From Akkermansia muciniphila (GTDB lineage: Bacteria > Verrucomicrobiota > Verrucomicrobiia > Verrucomicrobiales > Akkermansiaceae), in contig CAMCCX010000012.1 in NCBI GenBank assembly GCA_945873305.1, positions 1-46,216 on the forward strand: a stretch of DNA of 46,216 nt. The letters run 5' to 3'. Shown here piece after piece: positions 8,123 to 15,830 of this stretch. Every line of letters starts with the position of its first letter. Within the stretch, counting starts at the first letter, position 1. The notes beneath the pieces are model-generated. The model was not told the origin of the DNA. It saw nothing but the letters and a program-made list of their open reading frames with translations, and did not search any database. The position numbers and the translations under genes were made by a program.

Positions 8123-8431
8123 TTACTTGCGTGGAGCGCGTGCGGCCGCACTTGCATCCTTCGGAAGGACGCCGTCGATCGCATCGTCCGGACGGGCGAT
8201 GACGTGGGCGCTGACGACTTCACCGGACTCGGAAGCGGCGGCGGCACCGGCATCGAGCGCTGCTTTGACAGCGGCGACGTCGCCGGAGACGACGGCGTTG
8301 CAAAGGGCGCTGCCGACTTGTTTCATCGGTCCGACGAGTTCGACGTTTGCGGATTTGAGCATCGCGTCAACGCCGACGACGAGACAGGCGAGGCCGCGGG
8401 TTTCGAGGAGTCCAACTGCTTGTTTGGCCAT
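8123..8431 (-). CDS. BMC-H hexameric shell protein, 102 aa, with C-terminal extension
   Basis: Builds the facets of the shell. Seen: MAKQAVGLLETRGLACLVVGVDAM at the N terminus, the SGDVAAVKAALDAGAAAA helix and the VVSAHVIARP strand that define Pfam BMC. The pore segment reads QVGSALCNAVV instead of the usual GSGL, placing Ala and Cys close to the central pore. After the BMC fold it has about 12 extra residues rich in Ala and basic amino acids (ASAAARAPRK). It stands apart from the other two BMC-H genes, separated from them by acetate kinase. Confidence 0.95.
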   Translation of the reverse strand: MAKQAVGLLETRGLACLVVGVDAMLKSANVELVGPMKQVGSALCNAVVSGDVAAVKAALDAGAAAASESGEVVSAHVIARPDDAIDGVLPKDASAAARAPRK

Positions 8432-8475
8432 GGTAGTATTAGTTTGGTGTGAGTTGTGAGAGGTGAGAATGAGAA

Positions 8476-9651
8476 CTAGGAAAGCTTGCGATAGACTTCG
8501 CGGGCGAGGACGAGTTCCTCGTTCGCGGGGATGACGATGATTTTCACGGGTGAATCGTCGGTGCTGATGACGGCCTCGGTGGCGCGACAGGCAGCGTTTT
8601 TCACGGGATCGAGATGGATGCCGAACGCTTCAAGATTCTTGCAAACCGCGGCACGGGAACCCGCGCCGTTTTCGCCGATGCCTGCGGTGAAAACGAGGGC
8701 GTCGAGTCCGCCGAGATCGACGAGGAAGGCTCCGATCCAGTGGCGGATCGAATGCACGTTGGCATCAATGGAGAGTTGGGCGGCGGCGTTCCCCTGGACA
8801 GCGGCGGCTTCGATGTCGCGCGCATCGTTAGAAACACCTGACAATCCGAGCAGCCCGGATTCTTTGGTGAGCTGGCGTTCGGCCTCGTCGAGCGAGATGC
8901 CGAGCGTGCGCATGGCGAAAGGAATCGCGGCGGAATCCAGATCGCCGACGCGGTTGTTTTGAGGCAGTCCGCTTTGCGGCGAGAATCCCATGCTGGAGCC
9001 GATCGCCACGCCATCGCGGATCCCGGTGACAGAGCTGGACCCGCCGAGGTGGCAGGAAATGACGCGGAACGGCTTGCCGCTAACGGCTTGCGGGCCGTCC
9101 AGATAGAGTCGGCGGGCGATTTCAGCGACGTCTTCGCGGCCGCAAAGGTCGGCGGAGCGCTCGGCGATGAACTTGTGGCTCGCGCCGTGGAATCCATAGC
9201 GGCGGATGCCGATGTCCCGCCAGGACTGCGGAATGGCGTAGTTGTAATACGCCGGCGAGGTCCACTGATAAAAAGCGGTTTCAAACAGCGCGACGAGGCG
9301 AGCCTTCGGCAGCGCTTTTTCAAACTGCCGGATGCCGGCCGCGTAAGGCGGATTGTGGGCGGGGGCGACGGCGGTGAAGCCGTCGAGCGCGTCGATGGTT
9401 TTTTGATCGGCGATCACGCAACCGCTGAGATCCTTGCCCAGGACGGTCTTGAAACCGACCGCGTCGATTTCATCCGGGCTGGCGATGATTCCGTCGCGTT
9501 GAAGTGTCGCCAAGGCGTCCTCAATCACGACGGCATGATCCGTCACCCGCTCGTAGCCGCCCTTGGCAATCACCTCGCCGCCGCTCTCATCCATGCGGAA
9601 GAGGCGGTATTTGAAGGAGGTCGAGCCGAGGTTGGCGACGAGGACGAGCAT
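8476..9651 (-). CDS. ackA: Acetate/propionate kinase of the BMC locus
   Basis: Transfers phosphate from acyl-phosphate to ADP, giving ATP and acetate, propionate or, in a fucose-type pathway, lactate. It has 391 residues, as usual for the ASKHA-fold family. Seen: N-terminal ANLGSTSFKYRLF (phosphate loop, usually NCGSSSLK), RRYGFHGASHKF with the active-site His, and VFTAGIGENGAGSR near the C terminus. It lies between BMC-H genes and completes the chain aldehyde to acyl-CoA to acyl-P to acid. The substitutions in the first loop suggest that it belongs to a BMC-specific branch rather than being housekeeping AckA; that is inference. Confidence 0.94.
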   Translation of the reverse strand: MLVLVANLGSTSFKYRLFRMDESGGEVIAKGGYERVTDHAVVIEDALATLQRDGIIASPDEIDAVGFKTVLGKDLSGCVIADQKTIDALDGFTAVAPAHNPPYAAGIRQFEKALPKARLVALFETAFYQWTSPAYYNYAIPQSWRDIGIRRYGFHGASHKFIAERSADLCGREDVAEIARRLYLDGPQAVSGKPFRVISCHLGGSSSVTGIRDGVAIGSSMGFSPQSGLPQNNRVGDLDSAAIPFAMRTLGISLDEAERQLTKESGLLGLSGVSNDARDIEAAAVQGNAAAQLSIDANVHSIRHWIGAFLVDLGGLDALVFTAGIGENGAGSRAAVCKNLEAFGIHLDPVKNAACRATEAVISTDDSPVKIIVIPANEELVLAREVYRKLS

Positions 9652-9695
9652 CTTGATAGAAGCTGAAATACTGAAAATCTGAAACGCTGAAAATA

Positions 9696-9974
9696 TCAGG
9701 CGATCCAGGTCCCGAGCTTCGACAGGTCGTCGTGCGGACGCGGAATGATTTGCACCGAGGTGACGGTGCCGATCTTGGAGCCAGCGGCGGCGGCGGCGTC
9801 GAGGCCGGCTTTCACTGCGGCGACGTCGCCGGTGAAGAATCCGGTGACAAGGCCGGAGCCGATTTTATCCCATCCGGTCATCCGGATGTCGGCGGCCTTG
9901 AGGGCGGCGTCAGAGGCTTCGATGAGGGCGACGAAACCTTTGGTTTCGATGATGCCGATTGCTTGCTTGGCCAT
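9696..9974 (-). CDS. BMC-H hexameric shell protein, 92 aa
   Basis: Facet protein of canonical length. Seen: MAKQAIGIIETKGFVALIEASDAA, pore segment KIGSGLVTGFFTGDV close to the PduA/EutM consensus, and VTSVQIIPRPHDDL. It is the most canonical of the three copies in its pore and therefore a good candidate for the bulk facet and metabolite pore. It lies 34 bases downstream of the next BMC-H gene and 44 bases upstream of acetate kinase. Confidence 0.96.
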   Translation of the reverse strand: MAKQAIGIIETKGFVALIEASDAALKAADIRMTGWDKIGSGLVTGFFTGDVAAVKAGLDAAAAAGSKIGTVTSVQIIPRPHDDLSKLGTWIA

Positions 9975-10008
9975 GATAGTGGTAAGTTAGAGTGTTTGGA
10001 ATTGAGGA

Positions 10009-10281
10009 TCAGGCGATGCCGAACTGGCTGAGGAGCTCGGCGTGCGGCCGGGCGATGACGTGCGAGGAAACCAGTTCGCCAACGCGACCGGCCGCTTCGG
10101 CACCTGCGTCCACAGCTGCTTTCACGCTGCCGACGTCGCCTTTGACGAGGACGGTGAGGAAGCCACCGCCGGTTTGGATTTGTTTCACAAGTTCGACGTT
10201 GGCGGCTTTGGCCATTGCGTCTGTGGCTTCGACGCTGCCGACGTAGCCTTTGGTTTCGATCATGCCGAGTGCAGTGCTCAT
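10009..10281 (-). CDS. BMC-H hexameric shell protein, 90 aa
   Basis: Facet protein of canonical length. Seen: MSTALGMIETKGYVGSVEATDAM, pore segment QTGGGFLTVLVKGDV with Gly-Gly-Gly at the pore in place of GSG, and LVSSHVIARPHAEL. The different pore residues imply different selectivity from the copy at 9696-9974. It is the first shell gene of the operon, 33 bases downstream of pduL. Confidence 0.96.
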   Translation of the reverse strand: MSTALGMIETKGYVGSVEATDAMAKAANVELVKQIQTGGGFLTVLVKGDVGSVKAAVDAGAEAAGRVGELVSSHVIARPHAELLSQFGIA

Positions 10282-10314
10282 AATGTTAGTTGGTGATGTG
10301 GGATTGGATTGAGA

Positions 10315-10995
10315 TTACTTGGTGAGTTCGCAGAAAGTGTCGGGCTTGAGGCCGCAGGCGTTGCCCTCGTCGGTGTCGATGTGGACTTCGAGCTTAAAGG
10401 AAGGATCCACGCGGACCACGAGTTTGTCGAAGGTCATGGCGAGCGGGCCGTGGACTTTCAGCTTCATGGTGTCGAGGTGCTTGACGCCGTAGTAAGCGGC
10501 GTCGTCCGGATGCATGTGGACGTGGGGCTGGGCGCGGATGACGCCCTCGTCCATTTGAAAATAACCGTGCGGGCCCATCAGCATGCAGCCGGGAGTGCCT
10601 TTGATCGCGCCGGACATGGCGACGGGAATATCGAAGCCGAGTGAAATCGCGTCGGTGTAAGCGAGCTCGACCTGGTTGAGATCGCGGCAAGGACCGAGGA
10701 TGCGGAGATTGGAAATGATCCGGCTGCGCGGGCCGATGAGGGTGATGGACTCCTTGGCGGCGTATTGGCCGTTTTGGTAGAGTCCCTTCATCGGCGTGAG
10801 CTGGTGGCCGGGGCCGAAAAGCGCTTCGACAGCGGCCTGCGTCAAATGGCAGTGGCGGGCGGAAATGTTGACGAGCAGCGCGTTGGGCGCTCGTGATGCG
10901 GCAGGCAGGGAAAGCCCCATGCTGGCGTAAACTTGTTCCCGAACGAGGTGTTCGACAACGGCTCGAGGCGTGGATTGGGAGATCGGTGCGGCCAT
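10315..10995 (-). CDS. pduL: PduL-type phosphate acyltransferase
   Basis: Converts acyl-CoA to acyl-phosphate and recycles CoA inside the shell. It has 226 residues with the duplicated PduL fold. Seen: NISARHCHLT with His48 and His50, and AQPHVHMHPDDA with His158, His160 and His162, which supply the dinuclear zinc ligands; GNACGLKPDTFCELT closes the domain. Residues 9-28 form a predicted amphipathic helix followed by a linker, a likely encapsulation peptide. The frame stays open upstream over the divergent regulator, but the ATG at 10995 gives the normal N terminus. It is the first gene of the BMC operon, reading away from the deoR-type gene. Confidence 0.96.
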   Translation of the reverse strand: MAAPISQSTPRAVVEHLVREQVYASMGLSLPAASRAPNALLVNISARHCHLTQAAVEALFGPGHQLTPMKGLYQNGQYAAKESITLIGPRSRIISNLRILGPCRDLNQVELAYTDAISLGFDIPVAMSGAIKGTPGCMLMGPHGYFQMDEGVIRAQPHVHMHPDDAAYYGVKHLDTMKLKVHGPLAMTFDKLVVRVDPSFKLEVHIDTDEGNACGLKPDTFCELTK

Positions 10996-11001
10996 CTGTG
11001 G

Positions 11002-11067
11002 CTTTGTTTTTGTTGGATTCGATTGACAAGTCAACCGAAAAAACCAAAAATTCCCAACGAAACAAAG
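11002..11067. promoter_or_regulatory. Divergent promoter/operator between pduL and the DeoR-type regulator
   Basis: Only 85 bases separate the two start codons. An imperfect inverted repeat has arms CTTTGTTTTTGTTGG (11002-11016) and CCAACGAAACAAAG (11054-11067), differing by one indel and one base. Between them is TTGACAAGTCAA (11023-11034), whose arms give a TTGACA -35-like box on the plus strand and TTGACT on the minus strand. TTTCGTTT-like repeats are usual DeoR-family targets, so this is a probable operator for autoregulation and control of the BMC operon. The -10 boxes are weak. Confidence 0.6.
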
Positions 11068-11080
11068 ATTTTCACGAATC

Positions 11081-11842
11081 ATGCTCGCCATCGACCGCCA
11101 ACGCCGGATTTTAGAACTCCTCAACGGAACAGGGTCGCTACGCACCATTGAGACGGCCGCGGATCTGGGAGTTACGGATGAGACCGTCCGCAAGGATTTC
11201 GAAATCCTCGAAACGCGCGGCGAGTTAATCCGGACCCACGGCGGGGCGAGTCGTCCCGAGCGGATCCGGGAAGAACTCCCCTTCACCGAGCGCCAAGCGG
11301 TTCGGCGCGAGGAAAAAATGGCGATCGCCCGCCTCGCAGCCAGCCGGATCCAGCCGAACGAGACCATTTTCCTCGATGCAAGCTCCACCGTCCTGACCCT
11401 CACCGAGTTTCTCCCCGACCTGCCGCTCACGATCCTAACCAACGCGCTCAACGTCTTCACCGCCCTCTCCGATCGGCCCAACCTCGACCTCATCTGCACC
11501 GGCGGGCTGTTTGATCCCAAATCCTGCTCATTCATCGGCCTGACGGCGGAGAAGTCCCTCCAACGCTATAACATCCACCGCATGTTCTTCTCGGGAAACG
11601 GCCTCCACCTCGAGCGCGGCGTCAGCGAGAGCAACGCCCGCCAAGCCGCGTTCAAGGAGAGAGTCATCGCCAATGCCGAGGACGTCGTCTTCCTAGCAGA
11701 CCATTCCAAGCTGGGGCAAAAGGCCGCCTTCTTTTTCGCGCAGGTCGCCGACCTCAGCTGCCTGGTCACCGACAAAGCTGCCGATCCGGCATTCATCGAG
11801 CAGCTGCAAGGCCGCGGGGTGGAAGTGTTGCAGGGAAGCTGA
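11081..11842 (+). CDS. DeoR/GlpR-family transcriptional regulator
   Basis: Repressor of 253 residues. Seen: an N-terminal DeoR helix-turn-helix (about 4-56) with SLRTIETAADLGVTDETVRK and the typical LETRGELIRTHGGA; then a DeoRC sugar-phosphate sensor domain with IFLDASSTVLTL and the LICTGGLFDPKSCSFIG loop. Members usually respond to sugar phosphates. It is divergent from the BMC operon, and DeoR-type regulators are common in PV loci, so the inducer may be the aldolase substrate or DHAP; this is inference. Confidence 0.92.
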   Translation: MLAIDRQRRILELLNGTGSLRTIETAADLGVTDETVRKDFEILETRGELIRTHGGASRPERIREELPFTERQAVRREEKMAIARLAASRIQPNETIFLDASSTVLTLTEFLPDLPLTILTNALNVFTALSDRPNLDLICTGGLFDPKSCSFIGLTAEKSLQRYNIHRMFFSGNGLHLERGVSESNARQAAFKERVIANAEDVVFLADHSKLGQKAAFFFAQVADLSCLVTDKAADPAFIEQLQGRGVEVLQGS

Positions 11843-11896
11843 CTGGGCGGACCGGCACGACGAGATCGACGCCGCCGGAGGCGATCCCCCCAGGTC

Positions 11897-14701
11897 TTAA
11901 TGATTGAAGATGAATTCCTTCGAATTCAGCAACGCCCAGAAAACATCTTCCAAAGTTTCCTTCACCTTGGCCGGATCATTTTGTCCCGCGATGGCGGCGA
12001 GAAGCTTCTCAAGTTCCATGTCGGTGGGCTGGCGGCCGACCACGGTTAGATAGAGCTGCTCGATGATATCCGGCGGGCTCTTCTTTTCGTCGAGAAGCTT
12101 CTCCACCAGTCTTCCCTGACGGATGCGCTGCTGGGTGGTGTCGCCGTTCAGCAGGTGAAGCGCCTGCGAGAGATTGGGCTCCATCTTCACCTCGCACGAG
12201 CAAACGGTGGCGCGCGTGGCGCGGCCAAAGGTAGTGAGGAAATAGTTCGAGGTATTGCCATCGGCGATTTGCACGGCCCGCGCGCCGAGCGGCAGTCCCT
12301 TGAACTTGTTGGGCGTGGCGGTGACCTGCGAGATGCAATCCAACAAAACTTCCGCCCGCACCCGGCGGATCATCGCGTGGGAGAAGTTCCTCGTGTCGGC
12401 GATGTTGGTTTCGTTCGTCCGGGTGGAAAGCTGGTAGGTCCGCGAGGTGCAGATGTCCCGCACGAGCTTTTTGAAATCGTAGTTGTAGGACACGAATTTC
12501 GCCGCGAGCGCGTCCAGCAGTTCCGGATTCGACGGCGGGTTGGAAACCCGGACGTCATCGACGGGATCGACGATTCCCACGCCGTAGAAATGCGCCCAGA
12601 CGATGTTGACCACGTTTTTGGCGAACCACGGGTTTTCCGGCGAGGCGAGCCAGCCCGCCACGGCTTCGCGACGCGACTGGCCGGCAAGATCCGGCCTCGG
12701 CCCGCCGAGGAATTTCGGCACCATGTCCTGTTTGGACACCGGATTCTTAAGTTCGCCACCCTCGTCGAAAATCACCCTCTCGCGCGGATCTTCGGCTGGC
12801 TTGCGTTTCACCTGGGCGAAAAAAGAGGCGAACCCGTAGTAATCATCCATCGTCCAGCGGTCAAACGGGTGGTTGTGGCACTGCGCGCACTGGATGCGCG
12901 TGCCCATGAAGACCTGGGCGACATTTTCCGTTAGCTTCAGGACGTCCTGTTCGATTTGGAAGAAATTCGTCGCCGGACTGGAGAAGGTGCCGCCTTTTGC
13001 GGAGAGCAGTTCCTTGACGAGCACGTTGAACGGCACGTTGCCAGCGATGCGCTCGCGAAGCCACTGATAGTAGTTGAGCGCCGCCTTGTAGGATACCTGC
13101 TGCGGGCCGTTGTTGAAGGTGCGGATTTGCATCAACTCCGCCCATTTCATCACCCACATCTCGGTGAACTCCTTGCGGCCGAGAAGCTCGTCCACCACCA
13201 GGTCGCGCTTGTCCTTGCGCGTGTCCGCTAGAAATTCCTGTCGGTCCGCCGGCGTCGGCGGCAAGCCGACGATGTCGAGAAACACGCGCCGCAGGAAGGC
13301 CTCGTCGCCGGCCAGGTCGGACGGGATGATTTGCAACTTGTTGAGGTTCTCGGCGACGTGGGTGTCGATATAATTGAACGGTGGGAACTCTGGCCGCGCG
13401 TAAGAGGAATTCGCGGGAACCACGATGGCCTGCGAGCCCTCGGTGAAGGTGTGGAAGCGCGCGAGCAAGAAAGCCCCGCCGCGGTTCTTGGAAGCGGCGA
13501 GACCTTCGCGGGCCTTGATCGAAACCGAGTTGTCATTGGAGCTCGAAAAGGTCGAGAGCGTCGTCACGTCGCGATCCGTTCCGTCCGAATACGCCGCGCG
13601 GACGGTGAACGGAACCCGCACGTCCTGACCCGTGAGCACGAGCTGTTTCGGCTGCACCTCGATGCCGGTCGGATGCGGAATTTCACCCTCGTCATACACC
13701 GCGCCATGCCGGATCCACTCCACCAGCGTCTGATAGAAAGGACTCTCCTTTTTCATCAGATTCCCGCCGGTGTGCGGCACCGCGCCGATGGCCTTGGTGA
13801 GCACTAACGATTCCTCGGGCACCGCGAGGTTGATCCGGCGACCCGCCATTTCGGTCGTGAGCCGGAAGTGGTCGCCCTTCGGATCAAAACCGTAGAGGGA
13901 CAGATGGAAGCCGTCCTGCCCGCGCGCGGAGCCGTGGCAAGAACCGGTGTTGCAGCCCGCCGCCGTCAGCACCGGCATCACGTCGAGCTGGAAGGAGACA
14001 GGCCGCGGTTTTTCGGCGCCTTTCACGGTCACCGGCACCTCGGTGACCAGCCCGCGGTAGTCGATCCGCAAGCTCGTGGCGCCGTCTTTCCTCGGCACGA
14101 GCGAGGTTCCGGACAGATCCGCCAGCGATGGATCCGCGAGCGTCAGCTTCGACTGCTTGGTGACGTCGTGGGTGGACGCATCCTTGAAACGGGCGATCAC
14201 GATGACCCGGTGGAAATCCGCCGCCGTTTGGAGCGCCACGTTTTTCGGAAAGGCTTCGATCGAGACAATCTGCGGGTCGGGTGGAGCATCCCAGCGTGGC
14301 AGCGCGGTTTTCGATTTCGCCGCGAGAATCTCGCCGTCCGGCCAAGGCGCGCCCGCCTCGATCCATTGTTTCAGCGCGGCGATCTCCGCCGCCCCGAGCG
14401 GGTCGCCGTGCTTTTTCGGCGGCATCCGCTCGTCGTCATCGGCTGGCAGTCCGACCCGCACGAGCAATTCCGAAGCATCCGGCGCGCCCGGTTTGAGGGA
14501 AGCTCCCGACTCCCCGCCCCGGATCATCGCCTCCCGGGTTGTGAAATCCAGATCACCCTTGGCTTTCTCCGGCGTGTGGCATTCCACGCAGTGGATTTCC
14601 AGCACCTCGCGCGCGGCGTCGAATGTCGGCACCGGCTCGTAGGCCGCCGCCAAGATCGGCAGGCCCCAAAAAATCGTCACCACGAAGCGCATTTCATCCA
14701 T
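11897..14701 (-). CDS. PSCyt1/DUF1549/DUF1553 protein (planctomycete-type cytochrome-like)
   Basis: A secreted 934-residue protein of the family abundant in Planctomycetes and Verrucomicrobia. Seen: a short signal segment within residues 1-20, an N-terminal PSCyt1 domain with CVECHTPEKAKGDLDF and RMPPKKHGDPL, a Big-2-like Ig region (about 335-415), DUF1549 with IQCAQCHNHPFDRW, and DUF1553 in the last 250 residues. Besides CxxCH motifs there is CNTGSCHG. Haem binding is suggested by the motifs but not proven. Such genes usually sit beside a DUF1501 protein; none is next to it here. The role is unknown, possibly extracellular oxidation of polysaccharide-related substrates. ATGs at 14701 and 14692 are both possible starts. 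Confidence 0.88.
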   Translation of the reverse strand: MDEMRFVVTIFWGLPILAAAYEPVPTFDAAREVLEIHCVECHTPEKAKGDLDFTTREAMIRGGESGASLKPGAPDASELLVRVGLPADDDERMPPKKHGDPLGAAEIAALKQWIEAGAPWPDGEILAAKSKTALPRWDAPPDPQIVSIEAFPKNVALQTAADFHRVIVIARFKDASTHDVTKQSKLTLADPSLADLSGTSLVPRKDGATSLRIDYRGLVTEVPVTVKGAEKPRPVSFQLDVMPVLTAAGCNTGSCHGSARGQDGFHLSLYGFDPKGDHFRLTTEMAGRRINLAVPEESLVLTKAIGAVPHTGGNLMKKESPFYQTLVEWIRHGAVYDEGEIPHPTGIEVQPKQLVLTGQDVRVPFTVRAAYSDGTDRDVTTLSTFSSSNDNSVSIKAREGLAASKNRGGAFLLARFHTFTEGSQAIVVPANSSYARPEFPPFNYIDTHVAENLNKLQIIPSDLAGDEAFLRRVFLDIVGLPPTPADRQEFLADTRKDKRDLVVDELLGRKEFTEMWVMKWAELMQIRTFNNGPQQVSYKAALNYYQWLRERIAGNVPFNVLVKELLSAKGGTFSSPATNFFQIEQDVLKLTENVAQVFMGTRIQCAQCHNHPFDRWTMDDYYGFASFFAQVKRKPAEDPRERVIFDEGGELKNPVSKQDMVPKFLGGPRPDLAGQSRREAVAGWLASPENPWFAKNVVNIVWAHFYGVGIVDPVDDVRVSNPPSNPELLDALAAKFVSYNYDFKKLVRDICTSRTYQLSTRTNETNIADTRNFSHAMIRRVRAEVLLDCISQVTATPNKFKGLPLGARAVQIADGNTSNYFLTTFGRATRATVCSCEVKMEPNLSQALHLLNGDTTQQRIRQGRLVEKLLDEKKSPPDIIEQLYLTVVGRQPTDMELEKLLAAIAGQNDPAKVKETLEDVFWALLNSKEFIFNH

Positions 14702-14831
14702 ACGAGGGCGGGATCATCTGTTTTGCAACCACCGATGATTTCGATAAATCAGCTAATCTGCTAATAATCAGCATGTTTAAAGCAGGAGCCGGTCAGCCGC
14801 TTAAAAATCTCATTTTCCTGCCATTGGCGGG

Positions 14832-14859
14832 TTGACAAGCCGCTTCCGGCACCTAGAGT
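14832..14859 (+). promoter_or_regulatory. Candidate sigma-70 promoter for rpmH-rnpA-yidD-yidC
   Basis: TTGACA at 14832-14837 and TAGAGT at 14854-14859 with a 16-base spacer lie about 56 bases upstream of rpmH, on the correct strand. A perfect -35 in an otherwise G+C-rich spacer supports it. Confidence 0.5.
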
Positions 14860-14915
14860 GCGCGCCCCGAGCCGGCTACCGGACGGATTACGAACCTTTA
14901 TTTGAGGCCCAAGCC

Positions 14916-15101
14916 ATGAGCAAACGCACTTATCAGCCATCCAAGCGCACACGGAAAAACCAATTCGGCTTCCGGGCCCGCATGGCCACCAAATCCGGCC
15001 GCGACATCATTCGCCGCCGCCGCCAAAAAGGCCGCAAGCGCCTTGTTCCCAAGGGTGTCGAGATTCAATACAGCCGTCACACGACGCAGCACGGCAACTG
15101 A
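14916..15101 (+). CDS. rpmH: 50S ribosomal protein L34
   Basis: Small basic protein of the large ribosomal subunit. The L34 core is unmistakable: [20 protein letters not shown] and [20 protein letters not shown]. The protein has 61 residues, whereas L34 is usually 44-47, because of a C-terminal tail of about 15 residues ([14 protein letters not shown]). The ATG at 14916 is chosen because homology begins at MSKRTYQPS; the frame is open further upstream only by chance. It is the first gene of the conserved rpmH-rnpA-yidD-yidC cluster, but dnaA is not next to it. Confidence 0.97.
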   Translation: MSKRTYQPSKRTRKNQFGFRARMATKSGRDIIRRRRQKGRKRLVPKGVEIQYSRHTTQHGN

Positions 15102-15145
15102 GGCACCGCCCTCAGGCAGTCACGGGAGTCCACAGCATCCCCGCC

Positions 15146-15511
15146 ATGCGACTCCCGCGGACATGCAGCATGACCCAACGCGCGGATTTCGCGCGGGTCA
15201 AAACCACCGGTCAGGCGAAAGCCGGCCGGTTTGTTATTATAAGCACGCTGCCTGACCCGTCGCTCACGACGATCCGCACCGGCTTCATCACCACCAAGCG
15301 CAGCGGCAAGGCCCACGACCGCAGTTTGCTACGGCGCCGGTTCCGCTCGCTCGTCCAGTCCCACGCCCCTGATTTTGTGGAAATCCGCCGCTACCTCGTC
15401 ACCATCGCCCGGCCGGGTGCCTCCAAGGCGACCTTTGCCGAGCTCGAGGAAGACTGGGTCCGGCAAGCCAAGCGGCTCGGACTATTCCCCCGCCCCGCCC
15501 AAAAATCTTGA
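15146..15511 (+). CDS. rnpA: Ribonuclease P protein component
   Basis: Protein cofactor of RNase P, which trims the 5' leader of pre-tRNA. It has 121 residues. Seen: MRLPRTCSMTQRADFARV, like the LPR-xR-DF start of the family, and the RNR-like basic motif KAHDRSLLRRRFRSLVQ (about 54-70), the conserved RNA-binding helix with R-x-x-x-R-R-x-x-R. The order rpmH-rnpA-yidD confirms the call. Its TGA stop overlaps the TTG start of yidD. Confidence 0.95.
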   Translation: MRLPRTCSMTQRADFARVKTTGQAKAGRFVIISTLPDPSLTTIRTGFITTKRSGKAHDRSLLRRRFRSLVQSHAPDFVEIRRYLVTIARPGASKATFAELEEDWVRQAKRLGLFPRPAQKS

Positions 15512-15813
15512 TCTCGCGATTTGCCAGCACCGTGATCCGTCTTCTGATTCGCTTCTATCAGCGGATTCTCAATCCGATGCTTAAAGTCGTCGCCGGCCCC
15601 GCCATGGGCTGCCGCTACACGCCGAGCTGCTCGAATTATTTCCTCCAAGCCGTCGATGCCCACGGCCCGTTGATCGGCTCGTGGCATGGAATTTGTCGGA
15701 TTTTCCACTGTCATCCATGGGGTGGCTGCGGTTATGACCCCGTTCCGTCGCCCGGCGCGCCGGACACCGAAAAGCATTCCTGCTCGCGCCACCGCGAAAC
15801 ACCTCACATCTAA
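15508..15813 (+). CDS. yidD: Membrane protein insertion efficiency factor YidD
   Basis: Small inner-membrane-associated protein that assists YidC-dependent insertion. It has 101 residues. Seen: an N-terminal hydrophobic/amphipathic stretch, FYQRILNPML, and the family cysteine signature CRYTPSCSNYF with GICRIFHCHPWGGCGYDPV. The start is a TTG whose bases form TTGA with the rnpA stop, a 4-base overlap that implies translational coupling. The tail of about 20 residues after DPVPSP is variable. Confidence 0.95.
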   Translation: MISRFASTVIRLLIRFYQRILNPMLKVVAGPAMGCRYTPSCSNYFLQAVDAHGPLIGSWHGICRIFHCHPWGGCGYDPVPSPGAPDTEKHSCSRHRETPHI

Positions 15814-15830
15814 CTTTCCACCACGCCTCC

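Noticed and set aside
365-11080. Treating the deoC-ALDH genes as part of the microcompartment operon
   Set aside because: They are on the opposite strand, separated by ubiE and a strong terminator, and show no encapsulation peptide.
10996-11535. N-terminal extension of pduL over the divergent regulator
   Set aside because: The frame is open, but the extra residues overlap the DeoR-type gene on the other strand and have no family similarity.
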